Shown here: positions 36,019 through 43,316 of the stretch, in pieces
How the letters are laid out: every line of letters begins with the position of its first letter
Position numbering within the stretch: position 1 is the stretch's first letter
Assembly: GCF_025457605.1 (NCBI RefSeq)
Contig: NZ_JAMZFY010000001.1
Location: forward strand, 124,001 to 188,000
Reading direction: 5' to 3'
DNA from: Haloarcula laminariae
GTDB lineage: Archaea > Halobacteriota > Halobacteria > Halobacteriales > Haloarculaceae
Length of the DNA: 64,000 nucleotides
Notes under the pieces: model-generated
Databases searched by the model: none
Seen by the model: the letters and a program-made list of their open reading frames with translations, nothing else
What the model was told of the DNA's origin: nothing
Position numbers and translations under genes: made by a program

Positions 36019-36706
36019 TTACAGCGGCAACATGGGGTGTGACTGTCGATAGCTCTGGTATTTATACGCTGAACAGGCGCAATACCACGGTGTTCACGCC
36101 GTGGATACGCGCCGTCACTTGGGAGAGAGCCCACGTTCGACAGCACTCTGAGTTTCAGAATACTGGCGTTTAAGTGACAGGCAACCATGTCTATGGGTAG
36201 GAATCGGTCGGAACGGAGCGGATTCCGAACCGTCCTTCGGAGGTGGCCTGTCCACCCATCTAATGAGACAGTATCCGAAAGAGCAGGCGGTGAACGTCAC
36301 ATCCTCGAAGGGTGTGTCTGTGCCGACTGTTCAAAGCGAGTCAGACGATACCCCCGAGCCTGCTGACGCCTGCTGGGGTCCCCGTGGCAAAAACAACACG
36401 TTGGGACGCCATACACGGTTGAGGATAGGGGTAACGGCGTCTTGGCACCACCAGCAGTCCACCAGTCCGATACCGTGGGACTACCCGTGCCCAAAAGGTC
36501 TGGTAGTCCGGTGATTGGACTGCGAACCTGAAACTCCCACCGCTCGGGATTCCTCCGAGTTTACGCGGAGGAGGATGTCAATCTTAATTTCTCTGGCAGA
36601 TACAGAAATCAGCCATCGTTACAGCGGCAACACGGGGCGTCTGACGCACACAAGACCAGACAGTAACCGGTCGAAATGTCTTTTTACAACGGCAATACGG
36701 AGTGGG
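36019..36706 (-). repeat. Origin repeat cluster 3 (three inverted copies)
   Basis: Inverted copies at 36019-36041, 36619-36640 and 36684-36706 (TTACAGCGGCAA, then a G-rich end). They face clusters 1 and 2. The first is separated from the others by the 0.5-kb IS200/IS605-derived sequence; without it all three would lie within about 170 bp. Confidence 0.75.
36066..36583 (+). mobile_element. MITE-like derivative of an IS200/IS605-family element
   Basis: The left part has a subterminal hairpin CCACGG...CCGTGG (36085-36104). The right end has the hairpin CCTCCG...CGGAGG (36552-36571), preceded by CTGAAACTCCCACCGCTCGG, sequence I associate with the 3' ends of haloarchaeal tnpB elements. No tnpA or tnpB frame survives, only a scrambled remnant. 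The element sits inside the origin between inverted repeats. It may retain an omega-RNA-like right end; that is speculation. Confidence 0.55.
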
Positions 36707-36788
36707 AACGTTCAGAATACAGCTATGTGTCGTCCTATAGAGCAACGCATCTGTTTGTGCTAATCGAGACAAGTATCGTACTCTGCTG

Positions 36789-36822
36789 TGTTTTGTGCAC
36801 TCCGATAGAGTGCGGAGCAACC
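36789..36822 (+). promoter_or_regulatory. T-box/hairpin leader element 1 (short form)
   Basis: TTTTGTG (36791-36797), then CTCC (36800-36803) pairing with GGAG (36814-36817) around a loop GATAGAGTGC. An alternative 6-bp pairing, GCACTC with GAGTGC, is also possible. The ATG follows at 36823. It is the first of about fifteen copies of this element in the block. Confidence 0.6.
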
Positions 36823-37083
36823 ATGGACAAAACACGACCAGACTACGAACGGTTCGAGCGCCGCCAGATAGCACAAGACCGGGACAACCGACGAGTGGAA
36901 ACACTCAACCTCGAGGAATCTAGGGCTCGGGAGATTGTGCAGGACCTCAAAGACGCTGGCATCGTCGTGGCAGTGCCCGAGGACCAGTGCCTCGTACACC
37001 GGCCTTCCGGTGAAAAGTTCAATTCCAACATCGCGCTTGCCCATTTCCACCGGGGCTGGGAAGCGGCCACCGACGAACCATAA
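36823..37083 (+). CDS. Hypothetical 86-aa protein
   Basis: Starts MDKTRPDYERFERRQIAQDR and contains a helical N-half and a small domain with DAGIVVAVPEDQCLVHRPSG. I choose the ATG at 36823 because it directly follows leader element 1; the longer open frame upstream crosses the origin repeats. Not recognised; probably a small cytosolic protein of the accessory block. Confidence 0.65.
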   Translation: MDKTRPDYERFERRQIAQDRDNRRVETLNLEESRAREIVQDLKDAGIVVAVPEDQCLVHRPSGEKFNSNIALAHFHRGWEAATDEP

Positions 37084-37094
37084 TCAACAGTAGA

Positions 37095-37415
37095 TTAGTC
37101 GTCGGGATTAGCCGGACCGATATACTTCGATTTGATTTTGTCGCCGTCACGCCACTGCCAGTAACGGTAGCGATTGTCGTTGATTTCCTTGATTGTGACT
37201 GATGCCCCGGCCGGGACCCCATCGGGTCTGTCATTGGCTTCCTCATCCGACGACTCGTCTTCGGCCTCGAGTCGCGACTCCTGCTCGCGATACTCGGCCA
37301 GGGACTCGGCGTACTTCGCGAGGTCTCGAAGTTGGTCCGCTGACAGAGATGTACACTTACCGGCAATCCCCGACGGAAGTGCCGCCGGCGGCGTGGGTTC
37401 CTCTGCCATGGCCAT
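37095..37415 (-). CDS. DUF6788-like protein
   Basis: A 106-aa protein. The C-terminal third reads ASVTIKEINDNRYRYWQWRD then GDKIKSKYIG, a compact beta domain seen in small haloarchaeal proteins that I recall as DUF6788. The N-terminal part is a charged helix (LRDLAKYAESLAEYREQESR). It is divergent from the ArdC-like gene, with the TTAACCAACA element between the two starts, so that element may control both. Function unknown. Confidence 0.6.
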   Translation of the reverse strand: MAMAEEPTPPAALPSGIAGKCTSLSADQLRDLAKYAESLAEYREQESRLEAEDESSDEEANDRPDGVPAGASVTIKEINDNRYRYWQWRDGDKIKSKYIGPANPDD

Positions 37416-37416
37416 T

Positions 37417-37456
37417 AACCAACATTCGGAGCCAGAATCTTCACTCTGTTGGTTAA
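37417..37456. promoter_or_regulatory. TTAACCAACA / TGTTGGTTAA element, copy a
   Basis: Perfect 10-bp inverted arms (37417-37426 and 37447-37456) with centres about 30 bp apart. The right arm is 5 bp before leader element 2. It sits between divergent genes. Five copies with nearly constant spacing occur in the block (37.4, 39.8, 40.8, 55.2, 60.5 kb). Confidence 0.65.
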
Positions 37457-37460
37457 CAGC

Positions 37461-37522
37461 AATTTTCTGACCCCCAACGAGGGTGCGGGGGCGTGCCCGA
37501 GAGTGCGTCCCAACACAGATTC
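37461..37522 (+). promoter_or_regulatory. T-box/two-hairpin leader element 2 (long form)
   Basis: AATTTTCTG, then P1: CCCCC (37471-37475) with GGGGG (37487-37491), loop AACGAGGGTGC. P2 is mutually exclusive: GGGGCGT (37488-37494) with GCGTCCC (37505-37511), including two G-U pairs. The ATG is 11 nt after P2. Confidence 0.7.
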
Positions 37523-38479
37523 ATGTCGACTATGAACTCCGATACTCCTAACCAGGAGCCCAGTGCGGCAACCACCCACTCGTTCGACAACTCGGACACG
37601 CGAGCAGACGAGATGCGAGAGCAGCTGGAAGCGTGGGTCGAGGACCTCGCCAACCTCACTGACGAGGCACAGGCCAGCGAGCAGTTTCAGCAATGGCTGG
37701 ACGTCCAGTCGAAGTTCCACGACTACTCGGCCCGGAACACGTTGCTCATCAAGATGCAGTGTCCCGAGGCAACGAAAGTCGCCGGGTATCAGACCTGGAA
37801 AGACGAGTTCGACCGGCAGGTCCAGGCAGGTGAGGAGGCAATCTGGATCTGGGCACCTATCATCACCGACAAATGCCCGGAGTGCGGGAACTCGCCATCG
37901 TACCACGACCGTGCCGACTGCGAATACGACGAGACCGAGCCCGAGGAGTGGTCGCGAGGACTCGTCGGCTTCCGGCCGACCTCGGTGTTCGACATTTCCC
38001 AGACAGAGGGTGAGCCGCTCCCAGAACTCGAGACAGAGGCATACGGTGACTCGGATGGCTTGGTCGAAGCACTGCTGTCGGCAAGCGAGGAACTCGGTGT
38101 CGACGCCCGCATCGTCGATCCGGCGGACTGGGAGCATGGAGACGCACGAGGCGTGTGTAAGCGACGGAGTCCGGCAACGGTGAATCCGGTAGTCGAGGTG
38201 GTTGACCGGGAGAATCGGGCTGACCTCGCGAGTACACTCATCCACGAGTACACGCATGCACTGCTGCACTTCGGGTGTGATGACGAGCCAGAGCGGGCCA
38301 GTCGGGAGGTCGAAGCGGAGGCGGTGGCCTATATCGTCAGTCGGCACTTCGGACTGGACGCGGACAACGCGGCGTTCTATCTCGCGGCCTGGGATGGGGA
38401 AGCATCGGAGACTGTTCGGGACCGACTGGATCGGATCTCACGGACGGCGAGCGATATTATCGTCCAGATTGAAGCGTAG
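37523..38479 (+). CDS. ArdC-like anti-restriction protein with HExxH metallopeptidase domain
   Basis: A 318-aa protein. The N-terminal half (about 25-160) matches the ArdC single-stranded-DNA-binding fold, with FHDYSARNTLLIKMQCPEAT and VAGYQTWKDEF, and carries a haloarchaeal cysteine insertion (CPEC...C, about 118-133). The C-terminal half is an ImmA/IrrE-like metallopeptidase: HEYTH at 241-245, with an EAEAVAYIV helix after it. ArdC proteins protect incoming plasmid DNA from restriction during transfer. The start at 37523 fits leader element 2. It suggests the replicon or element is transferred between cells. Confidence 0.82.
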   Translation: MSTMNSDTPNQEPSAATTHSFDNSDTRADEMREQLEAWVEDLANLTDEAQASEQFQQWLDVQSKFHDYSARNTLLIKMQCPEATKVAGYQTWKDEFDRQVQAGEEAIWIWAPIITDKCPECGNSPSYHDRADCEYDETEPEEWSRGLVGFRPTSVFDISQTEGEPLPELETEAYGDSDGLVEALLSASEELGVDARIVDPADWEHGDARGVCKRRSPATVNPVVEVVDRENRADLASTLIHEYTHALLHFGCDDEPERASREVEAEAVAYIVSRHFGLDADNAAFYLAAWDGEASETVRDRLDRISRTASDIIVQIEA

Positions 38480-38485
38480 CTAGCG

Positions 38486-38638
38486 TCACTCCGGGGCGAC
38501 AACGTCGTCGCAGTCTGGACACTCAGCCCAGATACCGGTGTCGCCGTCGTTTGTCTCGTATTCGACGAGCAGCCAGGCACGAGAGATGGACTCACCACAG
38601 TCCGGACACCGACCGAGTATCTCTGCGTCGTTGGGCAT
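38486..38638 (-). CDS. Small zinc-ribbon protein (50 aa)
   Basis: Starts MPNDAEILGRCPDCGESISR and ends with WAECPDCDDVVAPE: two CPDC knuckles around a beta core. It resembles the haloarchaeal DUF7837-type zinc proteins. It lies tail to tail with ardC (6 bp). Upstream of its ATG is an inverted repeat at 38651-38677. Confidence 0.65.
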   Translation of the reverse strand: MPNDAEILGRCPDCGESISRAWLLVEYETNDGDTGIWAECPDCDDVVAPE

Positions 38639-38650
38639 ACGAAAGGGAAT

Positions 38651-38677
38651 GGAAGGAGCGTGTGACAGGTTCCTTCC
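38651..38677 (-). promoter_or_regulatory. Inverted repeat upstream of the zinc-ribbon gene
   Basis: GGAAGGA (38651-38657) and TCCTTCC (38671-38677) with a 13-bp spacer, 12 bp before the minus-strand ATG. It resembles the leader hairpins in position, but it lacks their GGGTG loop. Confidence 0.4.
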
Positions 38678-38748
38678 AATCAAAAACAATTCGTCGACGG
38701 CAGTAAGTCTTCGGTGGTTTTCGGTTCCTGTGGGCAGCACCAGGGTAG

Positions 38749-38800
38749 TTTTGTGGCGCGCTGATCAGCTGGGCGCGCCGATGGGCGGGCTCGGTGTTCC
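38749..38800 (+). promoter_or_regulatory. T-box/two-hairpin leader element 3 (long form)
   Basis: TTTTGTG (38749-38755) overlaps P1: GGCGCGC (38755-38761) with GCGCGCC (38773-38779), a completely different arm sequence from other copies. A weak second pairing (GCGCC with GGTGT) is possible just before the ATG. Confidence 0.6.
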
Positions 38801-39745
38801 ATGTCTTCAGAGGCAATCCACTCCTGGTCAGCAACGGCCATCGACAATGCACAGCGGGCCGAATACGTGGGATTCCTCCATCGTGAGCCGTTCGTCGTCG
38901 ACGCGTATCGACTCGGATTCACCATCGGTGTTCGCGAGGACTACACGTTCCAGTCGTCGCTGCGCAACGTCGATGTCCCCATCGAGATGCTGGACAACGA
39001 CTTCCGGAATCCCGATCTGGACCGGTATATCCAGCGGTTTGAGCAATACGAACCGTCGGTCGGGATACTCGGGGATGCCTACGACATCGATGAAGCCCGC
39101 GAGTATAACCGCGCCGCACGGGAACTCAAGTCGAAGTTTCCCGGAACGGAACTGATTGTCGTCCCAAAGTGCCGGGACGCAATCGACGTGATTGACGACG
39201 ACATCATCCTCGGCTATCCGATGGGATACTCAGACAAGATAGCTGAGGAGTACACGAACATCGTTGACTGGCGGGGCCGGCGGGTGCATCTGTTGGGTGC
39301 GAGTCCCCCGAAGCAGTACGAGGTAATCGACGAGCTCACACAACCCCGTGTCACCGGAGAAGAGCCAGCAGACATCATCGGCGTGGACTGGAATGGCATC
39401 CACCTCGCGGCACTCAAAGGGGAGTCGTTTTCGCCTCACGGCTATCGGGACGCCGACGATCTCTCGATTCGGGAGACGGTTCGAGAGAGCCTCAGAGGAA
39501 TCAAGCGATACTGGCAGTCGGTCGGCGTGTGGCCCGCGAGCGAAAAAGGGCGGAACCCGCTAACAGCGGAACCGATGGACCCCGTCTGGACTGTCGATGG
39601 GAGGCACGCGAACGGTCGGGACCTCGAGGATGCGATTGTCGTCGAGTACGAAAATGGCCAGACACTGGCCTATCGGTCCAAGCACGAACGAGACCGAATC
39701 GAGTACCGCGAGGGATTGATGCCAGTCGGCGAGGAGCGGCCGTGA
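38801..39745 (+). CDS. DUF6610-like protein
   Basis: A 314-aa protein. It has an alternating alpha/beta layout: GFLHREPFVVDAYRLGFTIG near 25, VGILGDAYDIDEAREY near 85, ELIVVPKCRDAIDVI near 118, VDWRGRRVHLLGASPPKQYE near 155 and ADIIGVDWNGIHLAALKG near 190. This TIM-barrel-like order resembles tRNA-guanine-transglycosylase-fold proteins and the haloarchaeal family I recall as DUF6610. I do not see a catalytic signature I can vouch for. Preceded by leader element 3. Confidence 0.65.
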   Translation: MSSEAIHSWSATAIDNAQRAEYVGFLHREPFVVDAYRLGFTIGVREDYTFQSSLRNVDVPIEMLDNDFRNPDLDRYIQRFEQYEPSVGILGDAYDIDEAREYNRAARELKSKFPGTELIVVPKCRDAIDVIDDDIILGYPMGYSDKIAEEYTNIVDWRGRRVHLLGASPPKQYEVIDELTQPRVTGEEPADIIGVDWNGIHLAALKGESFSPHGYRDADDLSIRETVRESLRGIKRYWQSVGVWPASEKGRNPLTAEPMDPVWTVDGRHANGRDLEDAIVVEYENGQTLAYRSKHERDRIEYREGLMPVGEERP

Positions 39746-39753
39746 AACCTGTA

Positions 39754-39794
39754 TTAACCAACAGTTGCGGGCTCAGTGGTCTAGTGTTGGTTAA
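39754..39794. promoter_or_regulatory. TTAACCAACA / TGTTGGTTAA element, copy b
   Basis: Perfect 10-bp arms at 39754-39763 and 39785-39794. It is placed 8 bp after the stop of the DUF6610-like gene and 8 bp before the T-box of element 4, so it could be a terminator, an operator, or both. Confidence 0.65.
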
Positions 39795-39801
39795 GAGTTG
39801 G

Positions 39802-39837
39802 ATTTTGTGACTCCCATGCGAGTGAGGGAGAATCAAT
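39802..39837 (+). promoter_or_regulatory. T-box/hairpin leader element 4 (short form)
   Basis: ATTTTGTG then CTCCC (39811-39815) with GGGAG (39826-39830), loop ATGCGAGTGA. ATG 7 nt after. GGGAG could also serve as a Shine-Dalgarno sequence. Confidence 0.65.
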
Positions 39838-39969
39838 ATGAGCACAGACTCGACCGATGCAGCGGACGACCCAGCGGTACAGACCGAGCCCGAGGATATC
39901 GAGGCCGAGCATCGCCGGGCCCAGGAATCCGGCGAGGTGTTTGAGGGAGAACACCCAGACAGCCGGTGA
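39838..39969 (+). CDS. Acidic 43-aa microprotein
   Basis: Reads MSTDSTDAADDPAVQTEPED and continues with a charged helix (IEAEHRRAQESGEVFE). It is directly downstream of leader element 4, and its TGA is 2 bp from the ATG of the DUF6884 gene. Probably a real leading ORF of that operon; function unknown. Confidence 0.55.
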   Translation: MSTDSTDAADDPAVQTEPEDIEAEHRRAQESGEVFEGEHPDSR

Positions 39970-39971
39970 GC

Positions 39972-40793
39972 ATGACGGTTGAGCGAACCCGTGGCCGCTT
40001 CGTCCTGATCGGATGCGGCGCCGCGAAAGCTTCGGAACCAGTGGAGGCCCGCGATCTGTACACGTCGTCGTACTTTGCGGTCAAGCGCCAGTACGCCGAA
40101 GCCGCCGTCCAGTGGGCCGGGACGGCCGACCGGCGGGCGAACGCGTGGGCCATCCTGTCGGCGGAACACGCGGTCCTGCCGCCCCGGCTGGAGGTCGACC
40201 CGTACGACACGACCATTGAGGACCTTCGGGGTGTTCCGATTGCGGGGGAGCCAACGTACGAACTGCCCTCGGGTGAGCGGGTCGAAACTGAATTGGACCG
40301 GTGGGCGATGCTGGTCCACTCGGCGCTGAGCAGCTGGCTTCGGCGGCCGTTTGCCGCCGATCAGGAGGAATCGCCGTGTCGAGAACTGGTCGTCCTGGCA
40401 GGGAGCGACTACATCGACGCGTTGCGCGAACGCGAAATCTTCAGTGGCCGTCCGACCGCGATCCGAACTGGTCGCCAGACGCACCGGGCGCTCCCGCCAA
40501 AGGCGACCGTACGATTCCCCTTCCAGGAGCGTGACTTCGATGGGATGTTCGACCAGATGGCGTGGCTCTCGGAGCGGACCGACGAGCTCTCAGCCGAGGC
40601 GGCCCCTGCCCGGCGTGCAGAACTCTCGGCTTTCGACGGTGGCTACGTACGGCAATCTGCTTCGTGGCAGACAGGCCATCAGGGAGTGGATATCGACGGC
40701 ACCGAACAGGCCAGCCTCGAGGCGTTCGAGGACGTCGACGACCGGTTCCGTGCCACGAGGCAAATTCGACTCGAGAACCAGCAGGACGGCTGA
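39972..40793 (+). CDS. DUF6884-like protein
   Basis: A 273-aa protein (ATG 39972; a GTG at 39966 is possible). The N-terminus has the family-like pattern FVLIGCGAAKASEPVEARDL, then YTSSYFAVKRQYAEA, WAILSAEHAVLPP and PYDTTIEDL, a layout I recall as DUF6884. The C-terminal third is acidic and helical. It follows the 43-aa frame and is the second gene of that operon. Activity unknown; members are common on haloarchaeal mobile replicons. Confidence 0.7.
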   Translation: MTVERTRGRFVLIGCGAAKASEPVEARDLYTSSYFAVKRQYAEAAVQWAGTADRRANAWAILSAEHAVLPPRLEVDPYDTTIEDLRGVPIAGEPTYELPSGERVETELDRWAMLVHSALSSWLRRPFAADQEESPCRELVVLAGSDYIDALREREIFSGRPTAIRTGRQTHRALPPKATVRFPFQERDFDGMFDQMAWLSERTDELSAEAAPARRAELSAFDGGYVRQSASWQTGHQGVDIDGTEQASLEAFEDVDDRFRATRQIRLENQQDG

Positions 40794-40810
40794 TTGTCGG
40801 GTTCCAGAGT

Positions 40811-40852
40811 TTAACCAACACTGACTGGTTTCGGTGGTTCAGTGTTGGTTAA
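40811..40852. promoter_or_regulatory. TTAACCAACA / TGTTGGTTAA element, copy c
   Basis: The arms extend to 14 bp here (TTAACCAACACTGA and TCAGTGTTGGTTAA), the longest pairing of the five. It lies 17 bp after the DUF6884 gene and 9 bp before leader element 5. Confidence 0.65.
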
Positions 40853-40860
40853 GCGCGTCA

Positions 40861-40889
40861 AATTTTGTGTTCCTCTGGCGGGTGAGAGG
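40861..40889 (+). promoter_or_regulatory. T-box/hairpin leader element 5 (short form)
   Basis: AATTTTGTG then CCTCT (40872-40876) with AGAGG (40885-40889), loop GGCGGGTG. The ATG at 40890 is immediately adjacent to the 3' arm. Confidence 0.7.
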
Positions 40890-41567
40890 ATGGCAACCAT
40901 CGATCCAACTCCAGAGAAGGACGCACAGACCGACGAACCCGCTGGCTTCGAGTTCGACACGGCGACCGACAGCCACGAAGTCGAGGCCGCCTACTCGTGG
41001 CAGTACGCCGACCGGATCTACGTCACCGATGACGGGGAGATAGTCCGCTCGCAGGATACCGACGGGTACTACGGGAACGACGAGACGTTCGAGTGTTCGT
41101 GCGGAGAGAGCTTCAGCTGCGAAGCAGACGCGAAAGCCCATCTCCGAGACAAGCGGGTTCGGGGCCCGCCTGTACCCACCGTTGAGCAACCGGGAGAGAT
41201 GACCTGGCAAGAGAAGTCAGATACCGCATTTGACGGGCGTGTCGAATATGTCCCGAGTACAGCGCGAGGTGCCGGACGGATCGTCGATGGAGCCGACTAT
41301 CTCATCGCGACGGCTCGGTCAACGTACACGCCGCCGGCGAACTACGGTTTCGAGGGCTGGGAATCGCTGCAGTCAGGGCAGCTGTCGAACCACCGGAACG
41401 AGCCGCTGTTCTCGGCTCGGCTGCTGTCTCGAGCTCTTGCGACGTTGTCCAGTGGGTATCAGTACACTCCGGAGCGATACACGCTGTACTTCCGTGGGCA
41501 CGAGCCGCTGTATATAGAGGGACCAGAGGATGGTATCGTCATCGCCGAGCGGACACCACAAATGTAG
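40890..41567 (+). CDS. Hypothetical protein with small cysteine motif
   Basis: A 225-aa protein starting MATIDPTPEKDAQTDE. Near residue 68-85 it has ECSCGESFSCEADAKAHLRD, a single zinc-finger-like C-x-C...C...H pattern. The C-terminal 90 residues are alpha/beta with LFSARLLSRALATLSSGYQY. I do not recognise the family. The start is fixed by leader element 5. Confidence 0.65.
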   Translation: MATIDPTPEKDAQTDEPAGFEFDTATDSHEVEAAYSWQYADRIYVTDDGEIVRSQDTDGYYGNDETFECSCGESFSCEADAKAHLRDKRVRGPPVPTVEQPGEMTWQEKSDTAFDGRVEYVPSTARGAGRIVDGADYLIATARSTYTPPANYGFEGWESLQSGQLSNHRNEPLFSARLLSRALATLSSGYQYTPERYTLYFRGHEPLYIEGPEDGIVIAERTPQM

Positions 41568-41655
41568 GCGCGAGATAAACACTCTTGTTAGCCGAGTATA
41601 TGGATTCGTTCGATACAGACAAAGCACTTACCGGCGGGTTTTGAAGATTGACAAA

Positions 41656-42234
41656 ATGAAACGACGCGCTGCCCTCCTCGCTGGCAGTAGTATTATGCCT
41701 ACGATACTGAGTGGCTGTATGAGTGGGACTTCCGAGTCACCGACGGGAACACAGTCGCAGACACGGACAGTAGTAGAAACCCCGGTGTATGACTGCGAAG
41801 ACGCTAACCGGCCGCCCAAACCACCCACCAGCGAAGAGCCAGTGGACGGACGTTACACCTATCCACAGCGCCCGGAGTCCTTGTCGGACGAGTCGGTGGT
41901 TCTCCCCTACATAGAGGCATACGAGCGGGCATTCCGACTAAACGACCTATACTCTCAGTACAGTGCTAATCTTATCCATGCGAGCATTATTATCTACGAC
42001 ACATGGACATACGAGGCCCCGAAAGGAGCAGCAATTGCACGCCTCAAGTACACATACGGTTATGGATATGCGCAAGGAGACAGGCAAGTTGAGGCGGATT
42101 CACCGACCATCTATGCCTCCTACTACATTGACGAAGCAGTAGTACACCGGAGAGTCATAAGGGGGCACCAGGAAGACGAGTCAAAACTGGTTCCAGACCC
42201 GACAGAAGGGGGACTACCCGTGGAGTGCTTCTGA
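41656..42234 (+). CDS. Tat-type lipoprotein
   Basis: A 192-aa protein starting MKRRAALLAGSSIMPTILSG and then C: a twin-arginine-like signal followed by a lipobox (LSGC), so it should be exported and anchored to the membrane. A threonine/serine-rich spacer follows, then a globular domain with many tyrosines (SQYSANLIHASIIIYDTWTY). It is one of several lipoproteins in the block, including one broken by an IS at 56.4 kb. Ligand unknown. It has no leader element upstream. Confidence 0.75.
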   Translation: MKRRAALLAGSSIMPTILSGCMSGTSESPTGTQSQTRTVVETPVYDCEDANRPPKPPTSEEPVDGRYTYPQRPESLSDESVVLPYIEAYERAFRLNDLYSQYSANLIHASIIIYDTWTYEAPKGAAIARLKYTYGYGYAQGDRQVEADSPTIYASYYIDEAVVHRRVIRGHQEDESKLVPDPTEGGLPVECF

Positions 42235-42302
42235 ACGCCGGTTAGATAGCAGATGGACCGAGAGGATATTCCACTATCTTCACCCTGAAAAGAGGAGTTG
42301 CG

Positions 42303-42337
42303 GCTTGTTAATATAGTCGTGAATCGCTCAGTACAGT
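42303..42337 (+). repeat. Shared 35-bp sequence, copy 1
   Basis: CTTGTTAATATAGTCGTGAA then TCGCTCAGTACAGT. It is nearly identical to 52207-52241 (one G/C difference). Both copies lie in the non-coding DNA next to a lipoprotein gene. Confidence 0.6.
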
Positions 42338-42408
42338 GAATTCAGTTACCGATATGTGAGACCGATCTCGGTTACCGCTCAATATTGGATTAATTAGTGG
42401 CGGACCTG

Positions 42409-42963
42409 CTATCCGAGGATGTACCGCATCCATGGATACCGCTCGATGAGTGTTTCGCCGCCCACGTCGTACTGCTCGATGTAGGCATCCAGTCCGATGA
42501 TGCGGCCTGCACCGAACGCTGCTACGGACAAGAACACCAGTAGGTATGCGAAGTCACCATTAATGTATCCGTGACTGACGTCCCAGTTTCCGAAATAGAA
42601 CATGAGCATCATGAACGCGCCCCAGAATGCCGCCAAGCGGGTGAGACAACCAACAATGAGACCGAGACCGATTAACAGTTGGCCCCACGGAACGGCAACG
42701 TTCACGAAGTCCATGAACCATCCCGTCTGGGACATCGAAATGAACAGATCGGCCAGCGGACTCCCATTTGCGGCTGGCGCATTCGCCAGGTAGCCTGCCG
42801 CACTGAACCCGCCGCCGAGCAGTTTGCCAAGGCCCGCGGTAAGGAACGCCAGACCCATCATCAATCGCAATGCGAGGATGAACCAGACGCTTAGTGTATG
42901 GAGTTTTCCCTCCGCAGTTACCCCTCCAATTGTACTTTCCAGAGAAACTTCTTGTGTGCCCAT
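42409..42963 (-). CDS. DoxX-family membrane protein
   Basis: A 184-aa protein starting MGTQEVSLESTIGG. It has four membrane helices: ILALRLMMGLAFLTAGLGKL, VPWGQLLIGLGLIVGCLTRL, AFWGAFMMLMFYFGNW and AYLLVFLSVAAFGAGRIIGL. The LRxxxGLxFLxAGxxKL opening and the DAY near the end fit DoxX / thiosulfate-quinone-oxidoreductase-small-subunit-like proteins. A partner subunit is not present. It reads against the rest of the block, so it may be a separate insertion. Confidence 0.82.
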   Translation of the reverse strand: MGTQEVSLESTIGGVTAEGKLHTLSVWFILALRLMMGLAFLTAGLGKLLGGGFSAAGYLANAPAANGSPLADLFISMSQTGWFMDFVNVAVPWGQLLIGLGLIVGCLTRLAAFWGAFMMLMFYFGNWDVSHGYINGDFAYLLVFLSVAAFGAGRIIGLDAYIEQYDVGGETLIERYPWMRYILG

Positions 42964-43316
42964 GCTGGACCACAATCAGGCATTTAATATAAAGGTGAGT
43001 TTTTGAATATTTCTCTTTCTAAAACATTCGCATGATCACTATAGCGATGTCATCAATGACTCCCGAACGAAACAGACTGTCCGGACTTGTCTGTCGAAGA
43101 TGGCTCAGTACAACCTCCTCGAAGCCGAGAGAACAAGTCGTGACCGACAGTACTCGTTACCACCAAGTCGGTTTGTTCACTAACGGGCTGAGCTTCGAAT
43201 AGCGATTCAACATGAGAAATGGTGTCAGTGAACTAGACCATAACAGTTCCAGCCGAGCTGTATCAACTTAGCCAATAACAGATCTGAGTATTGATCGCTG
43301 TGGAGAGTGAACTGTG
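42964..43316. other. Intergenic region
   Basis: About 350 bp between the DoxX-like gene and the end of the kinase gene. I see no convincing gene or repeat here; the DoxX promoter should lie in the AT-rich first 40 bp. Confidence 0.35.

Noticed and set aside
36263-36514. 83-aa protein in the origin
   Set aside because: It lies in the IS200/IS605-derived remnant and does not resemble TnpB in frame; treated as part of the element.
34173-36706. CRISPR array
   Set aside because: The 22-bp repeats have irregular spacing, change orientation and flank orc1/cdc6; they are origin repeats.
37415-38347. 310-aa leftward gene
   Set aside because: Antisense shadow of the ArdC-like gene, which has real motifs (HEYTH) and a leader element.
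39501-40484. 327-aa leftward gene
   Set aside because: Antisense to parts of two supported genes; basic, Arg/Pro-rich composition unlike haloarchaeal proteins.
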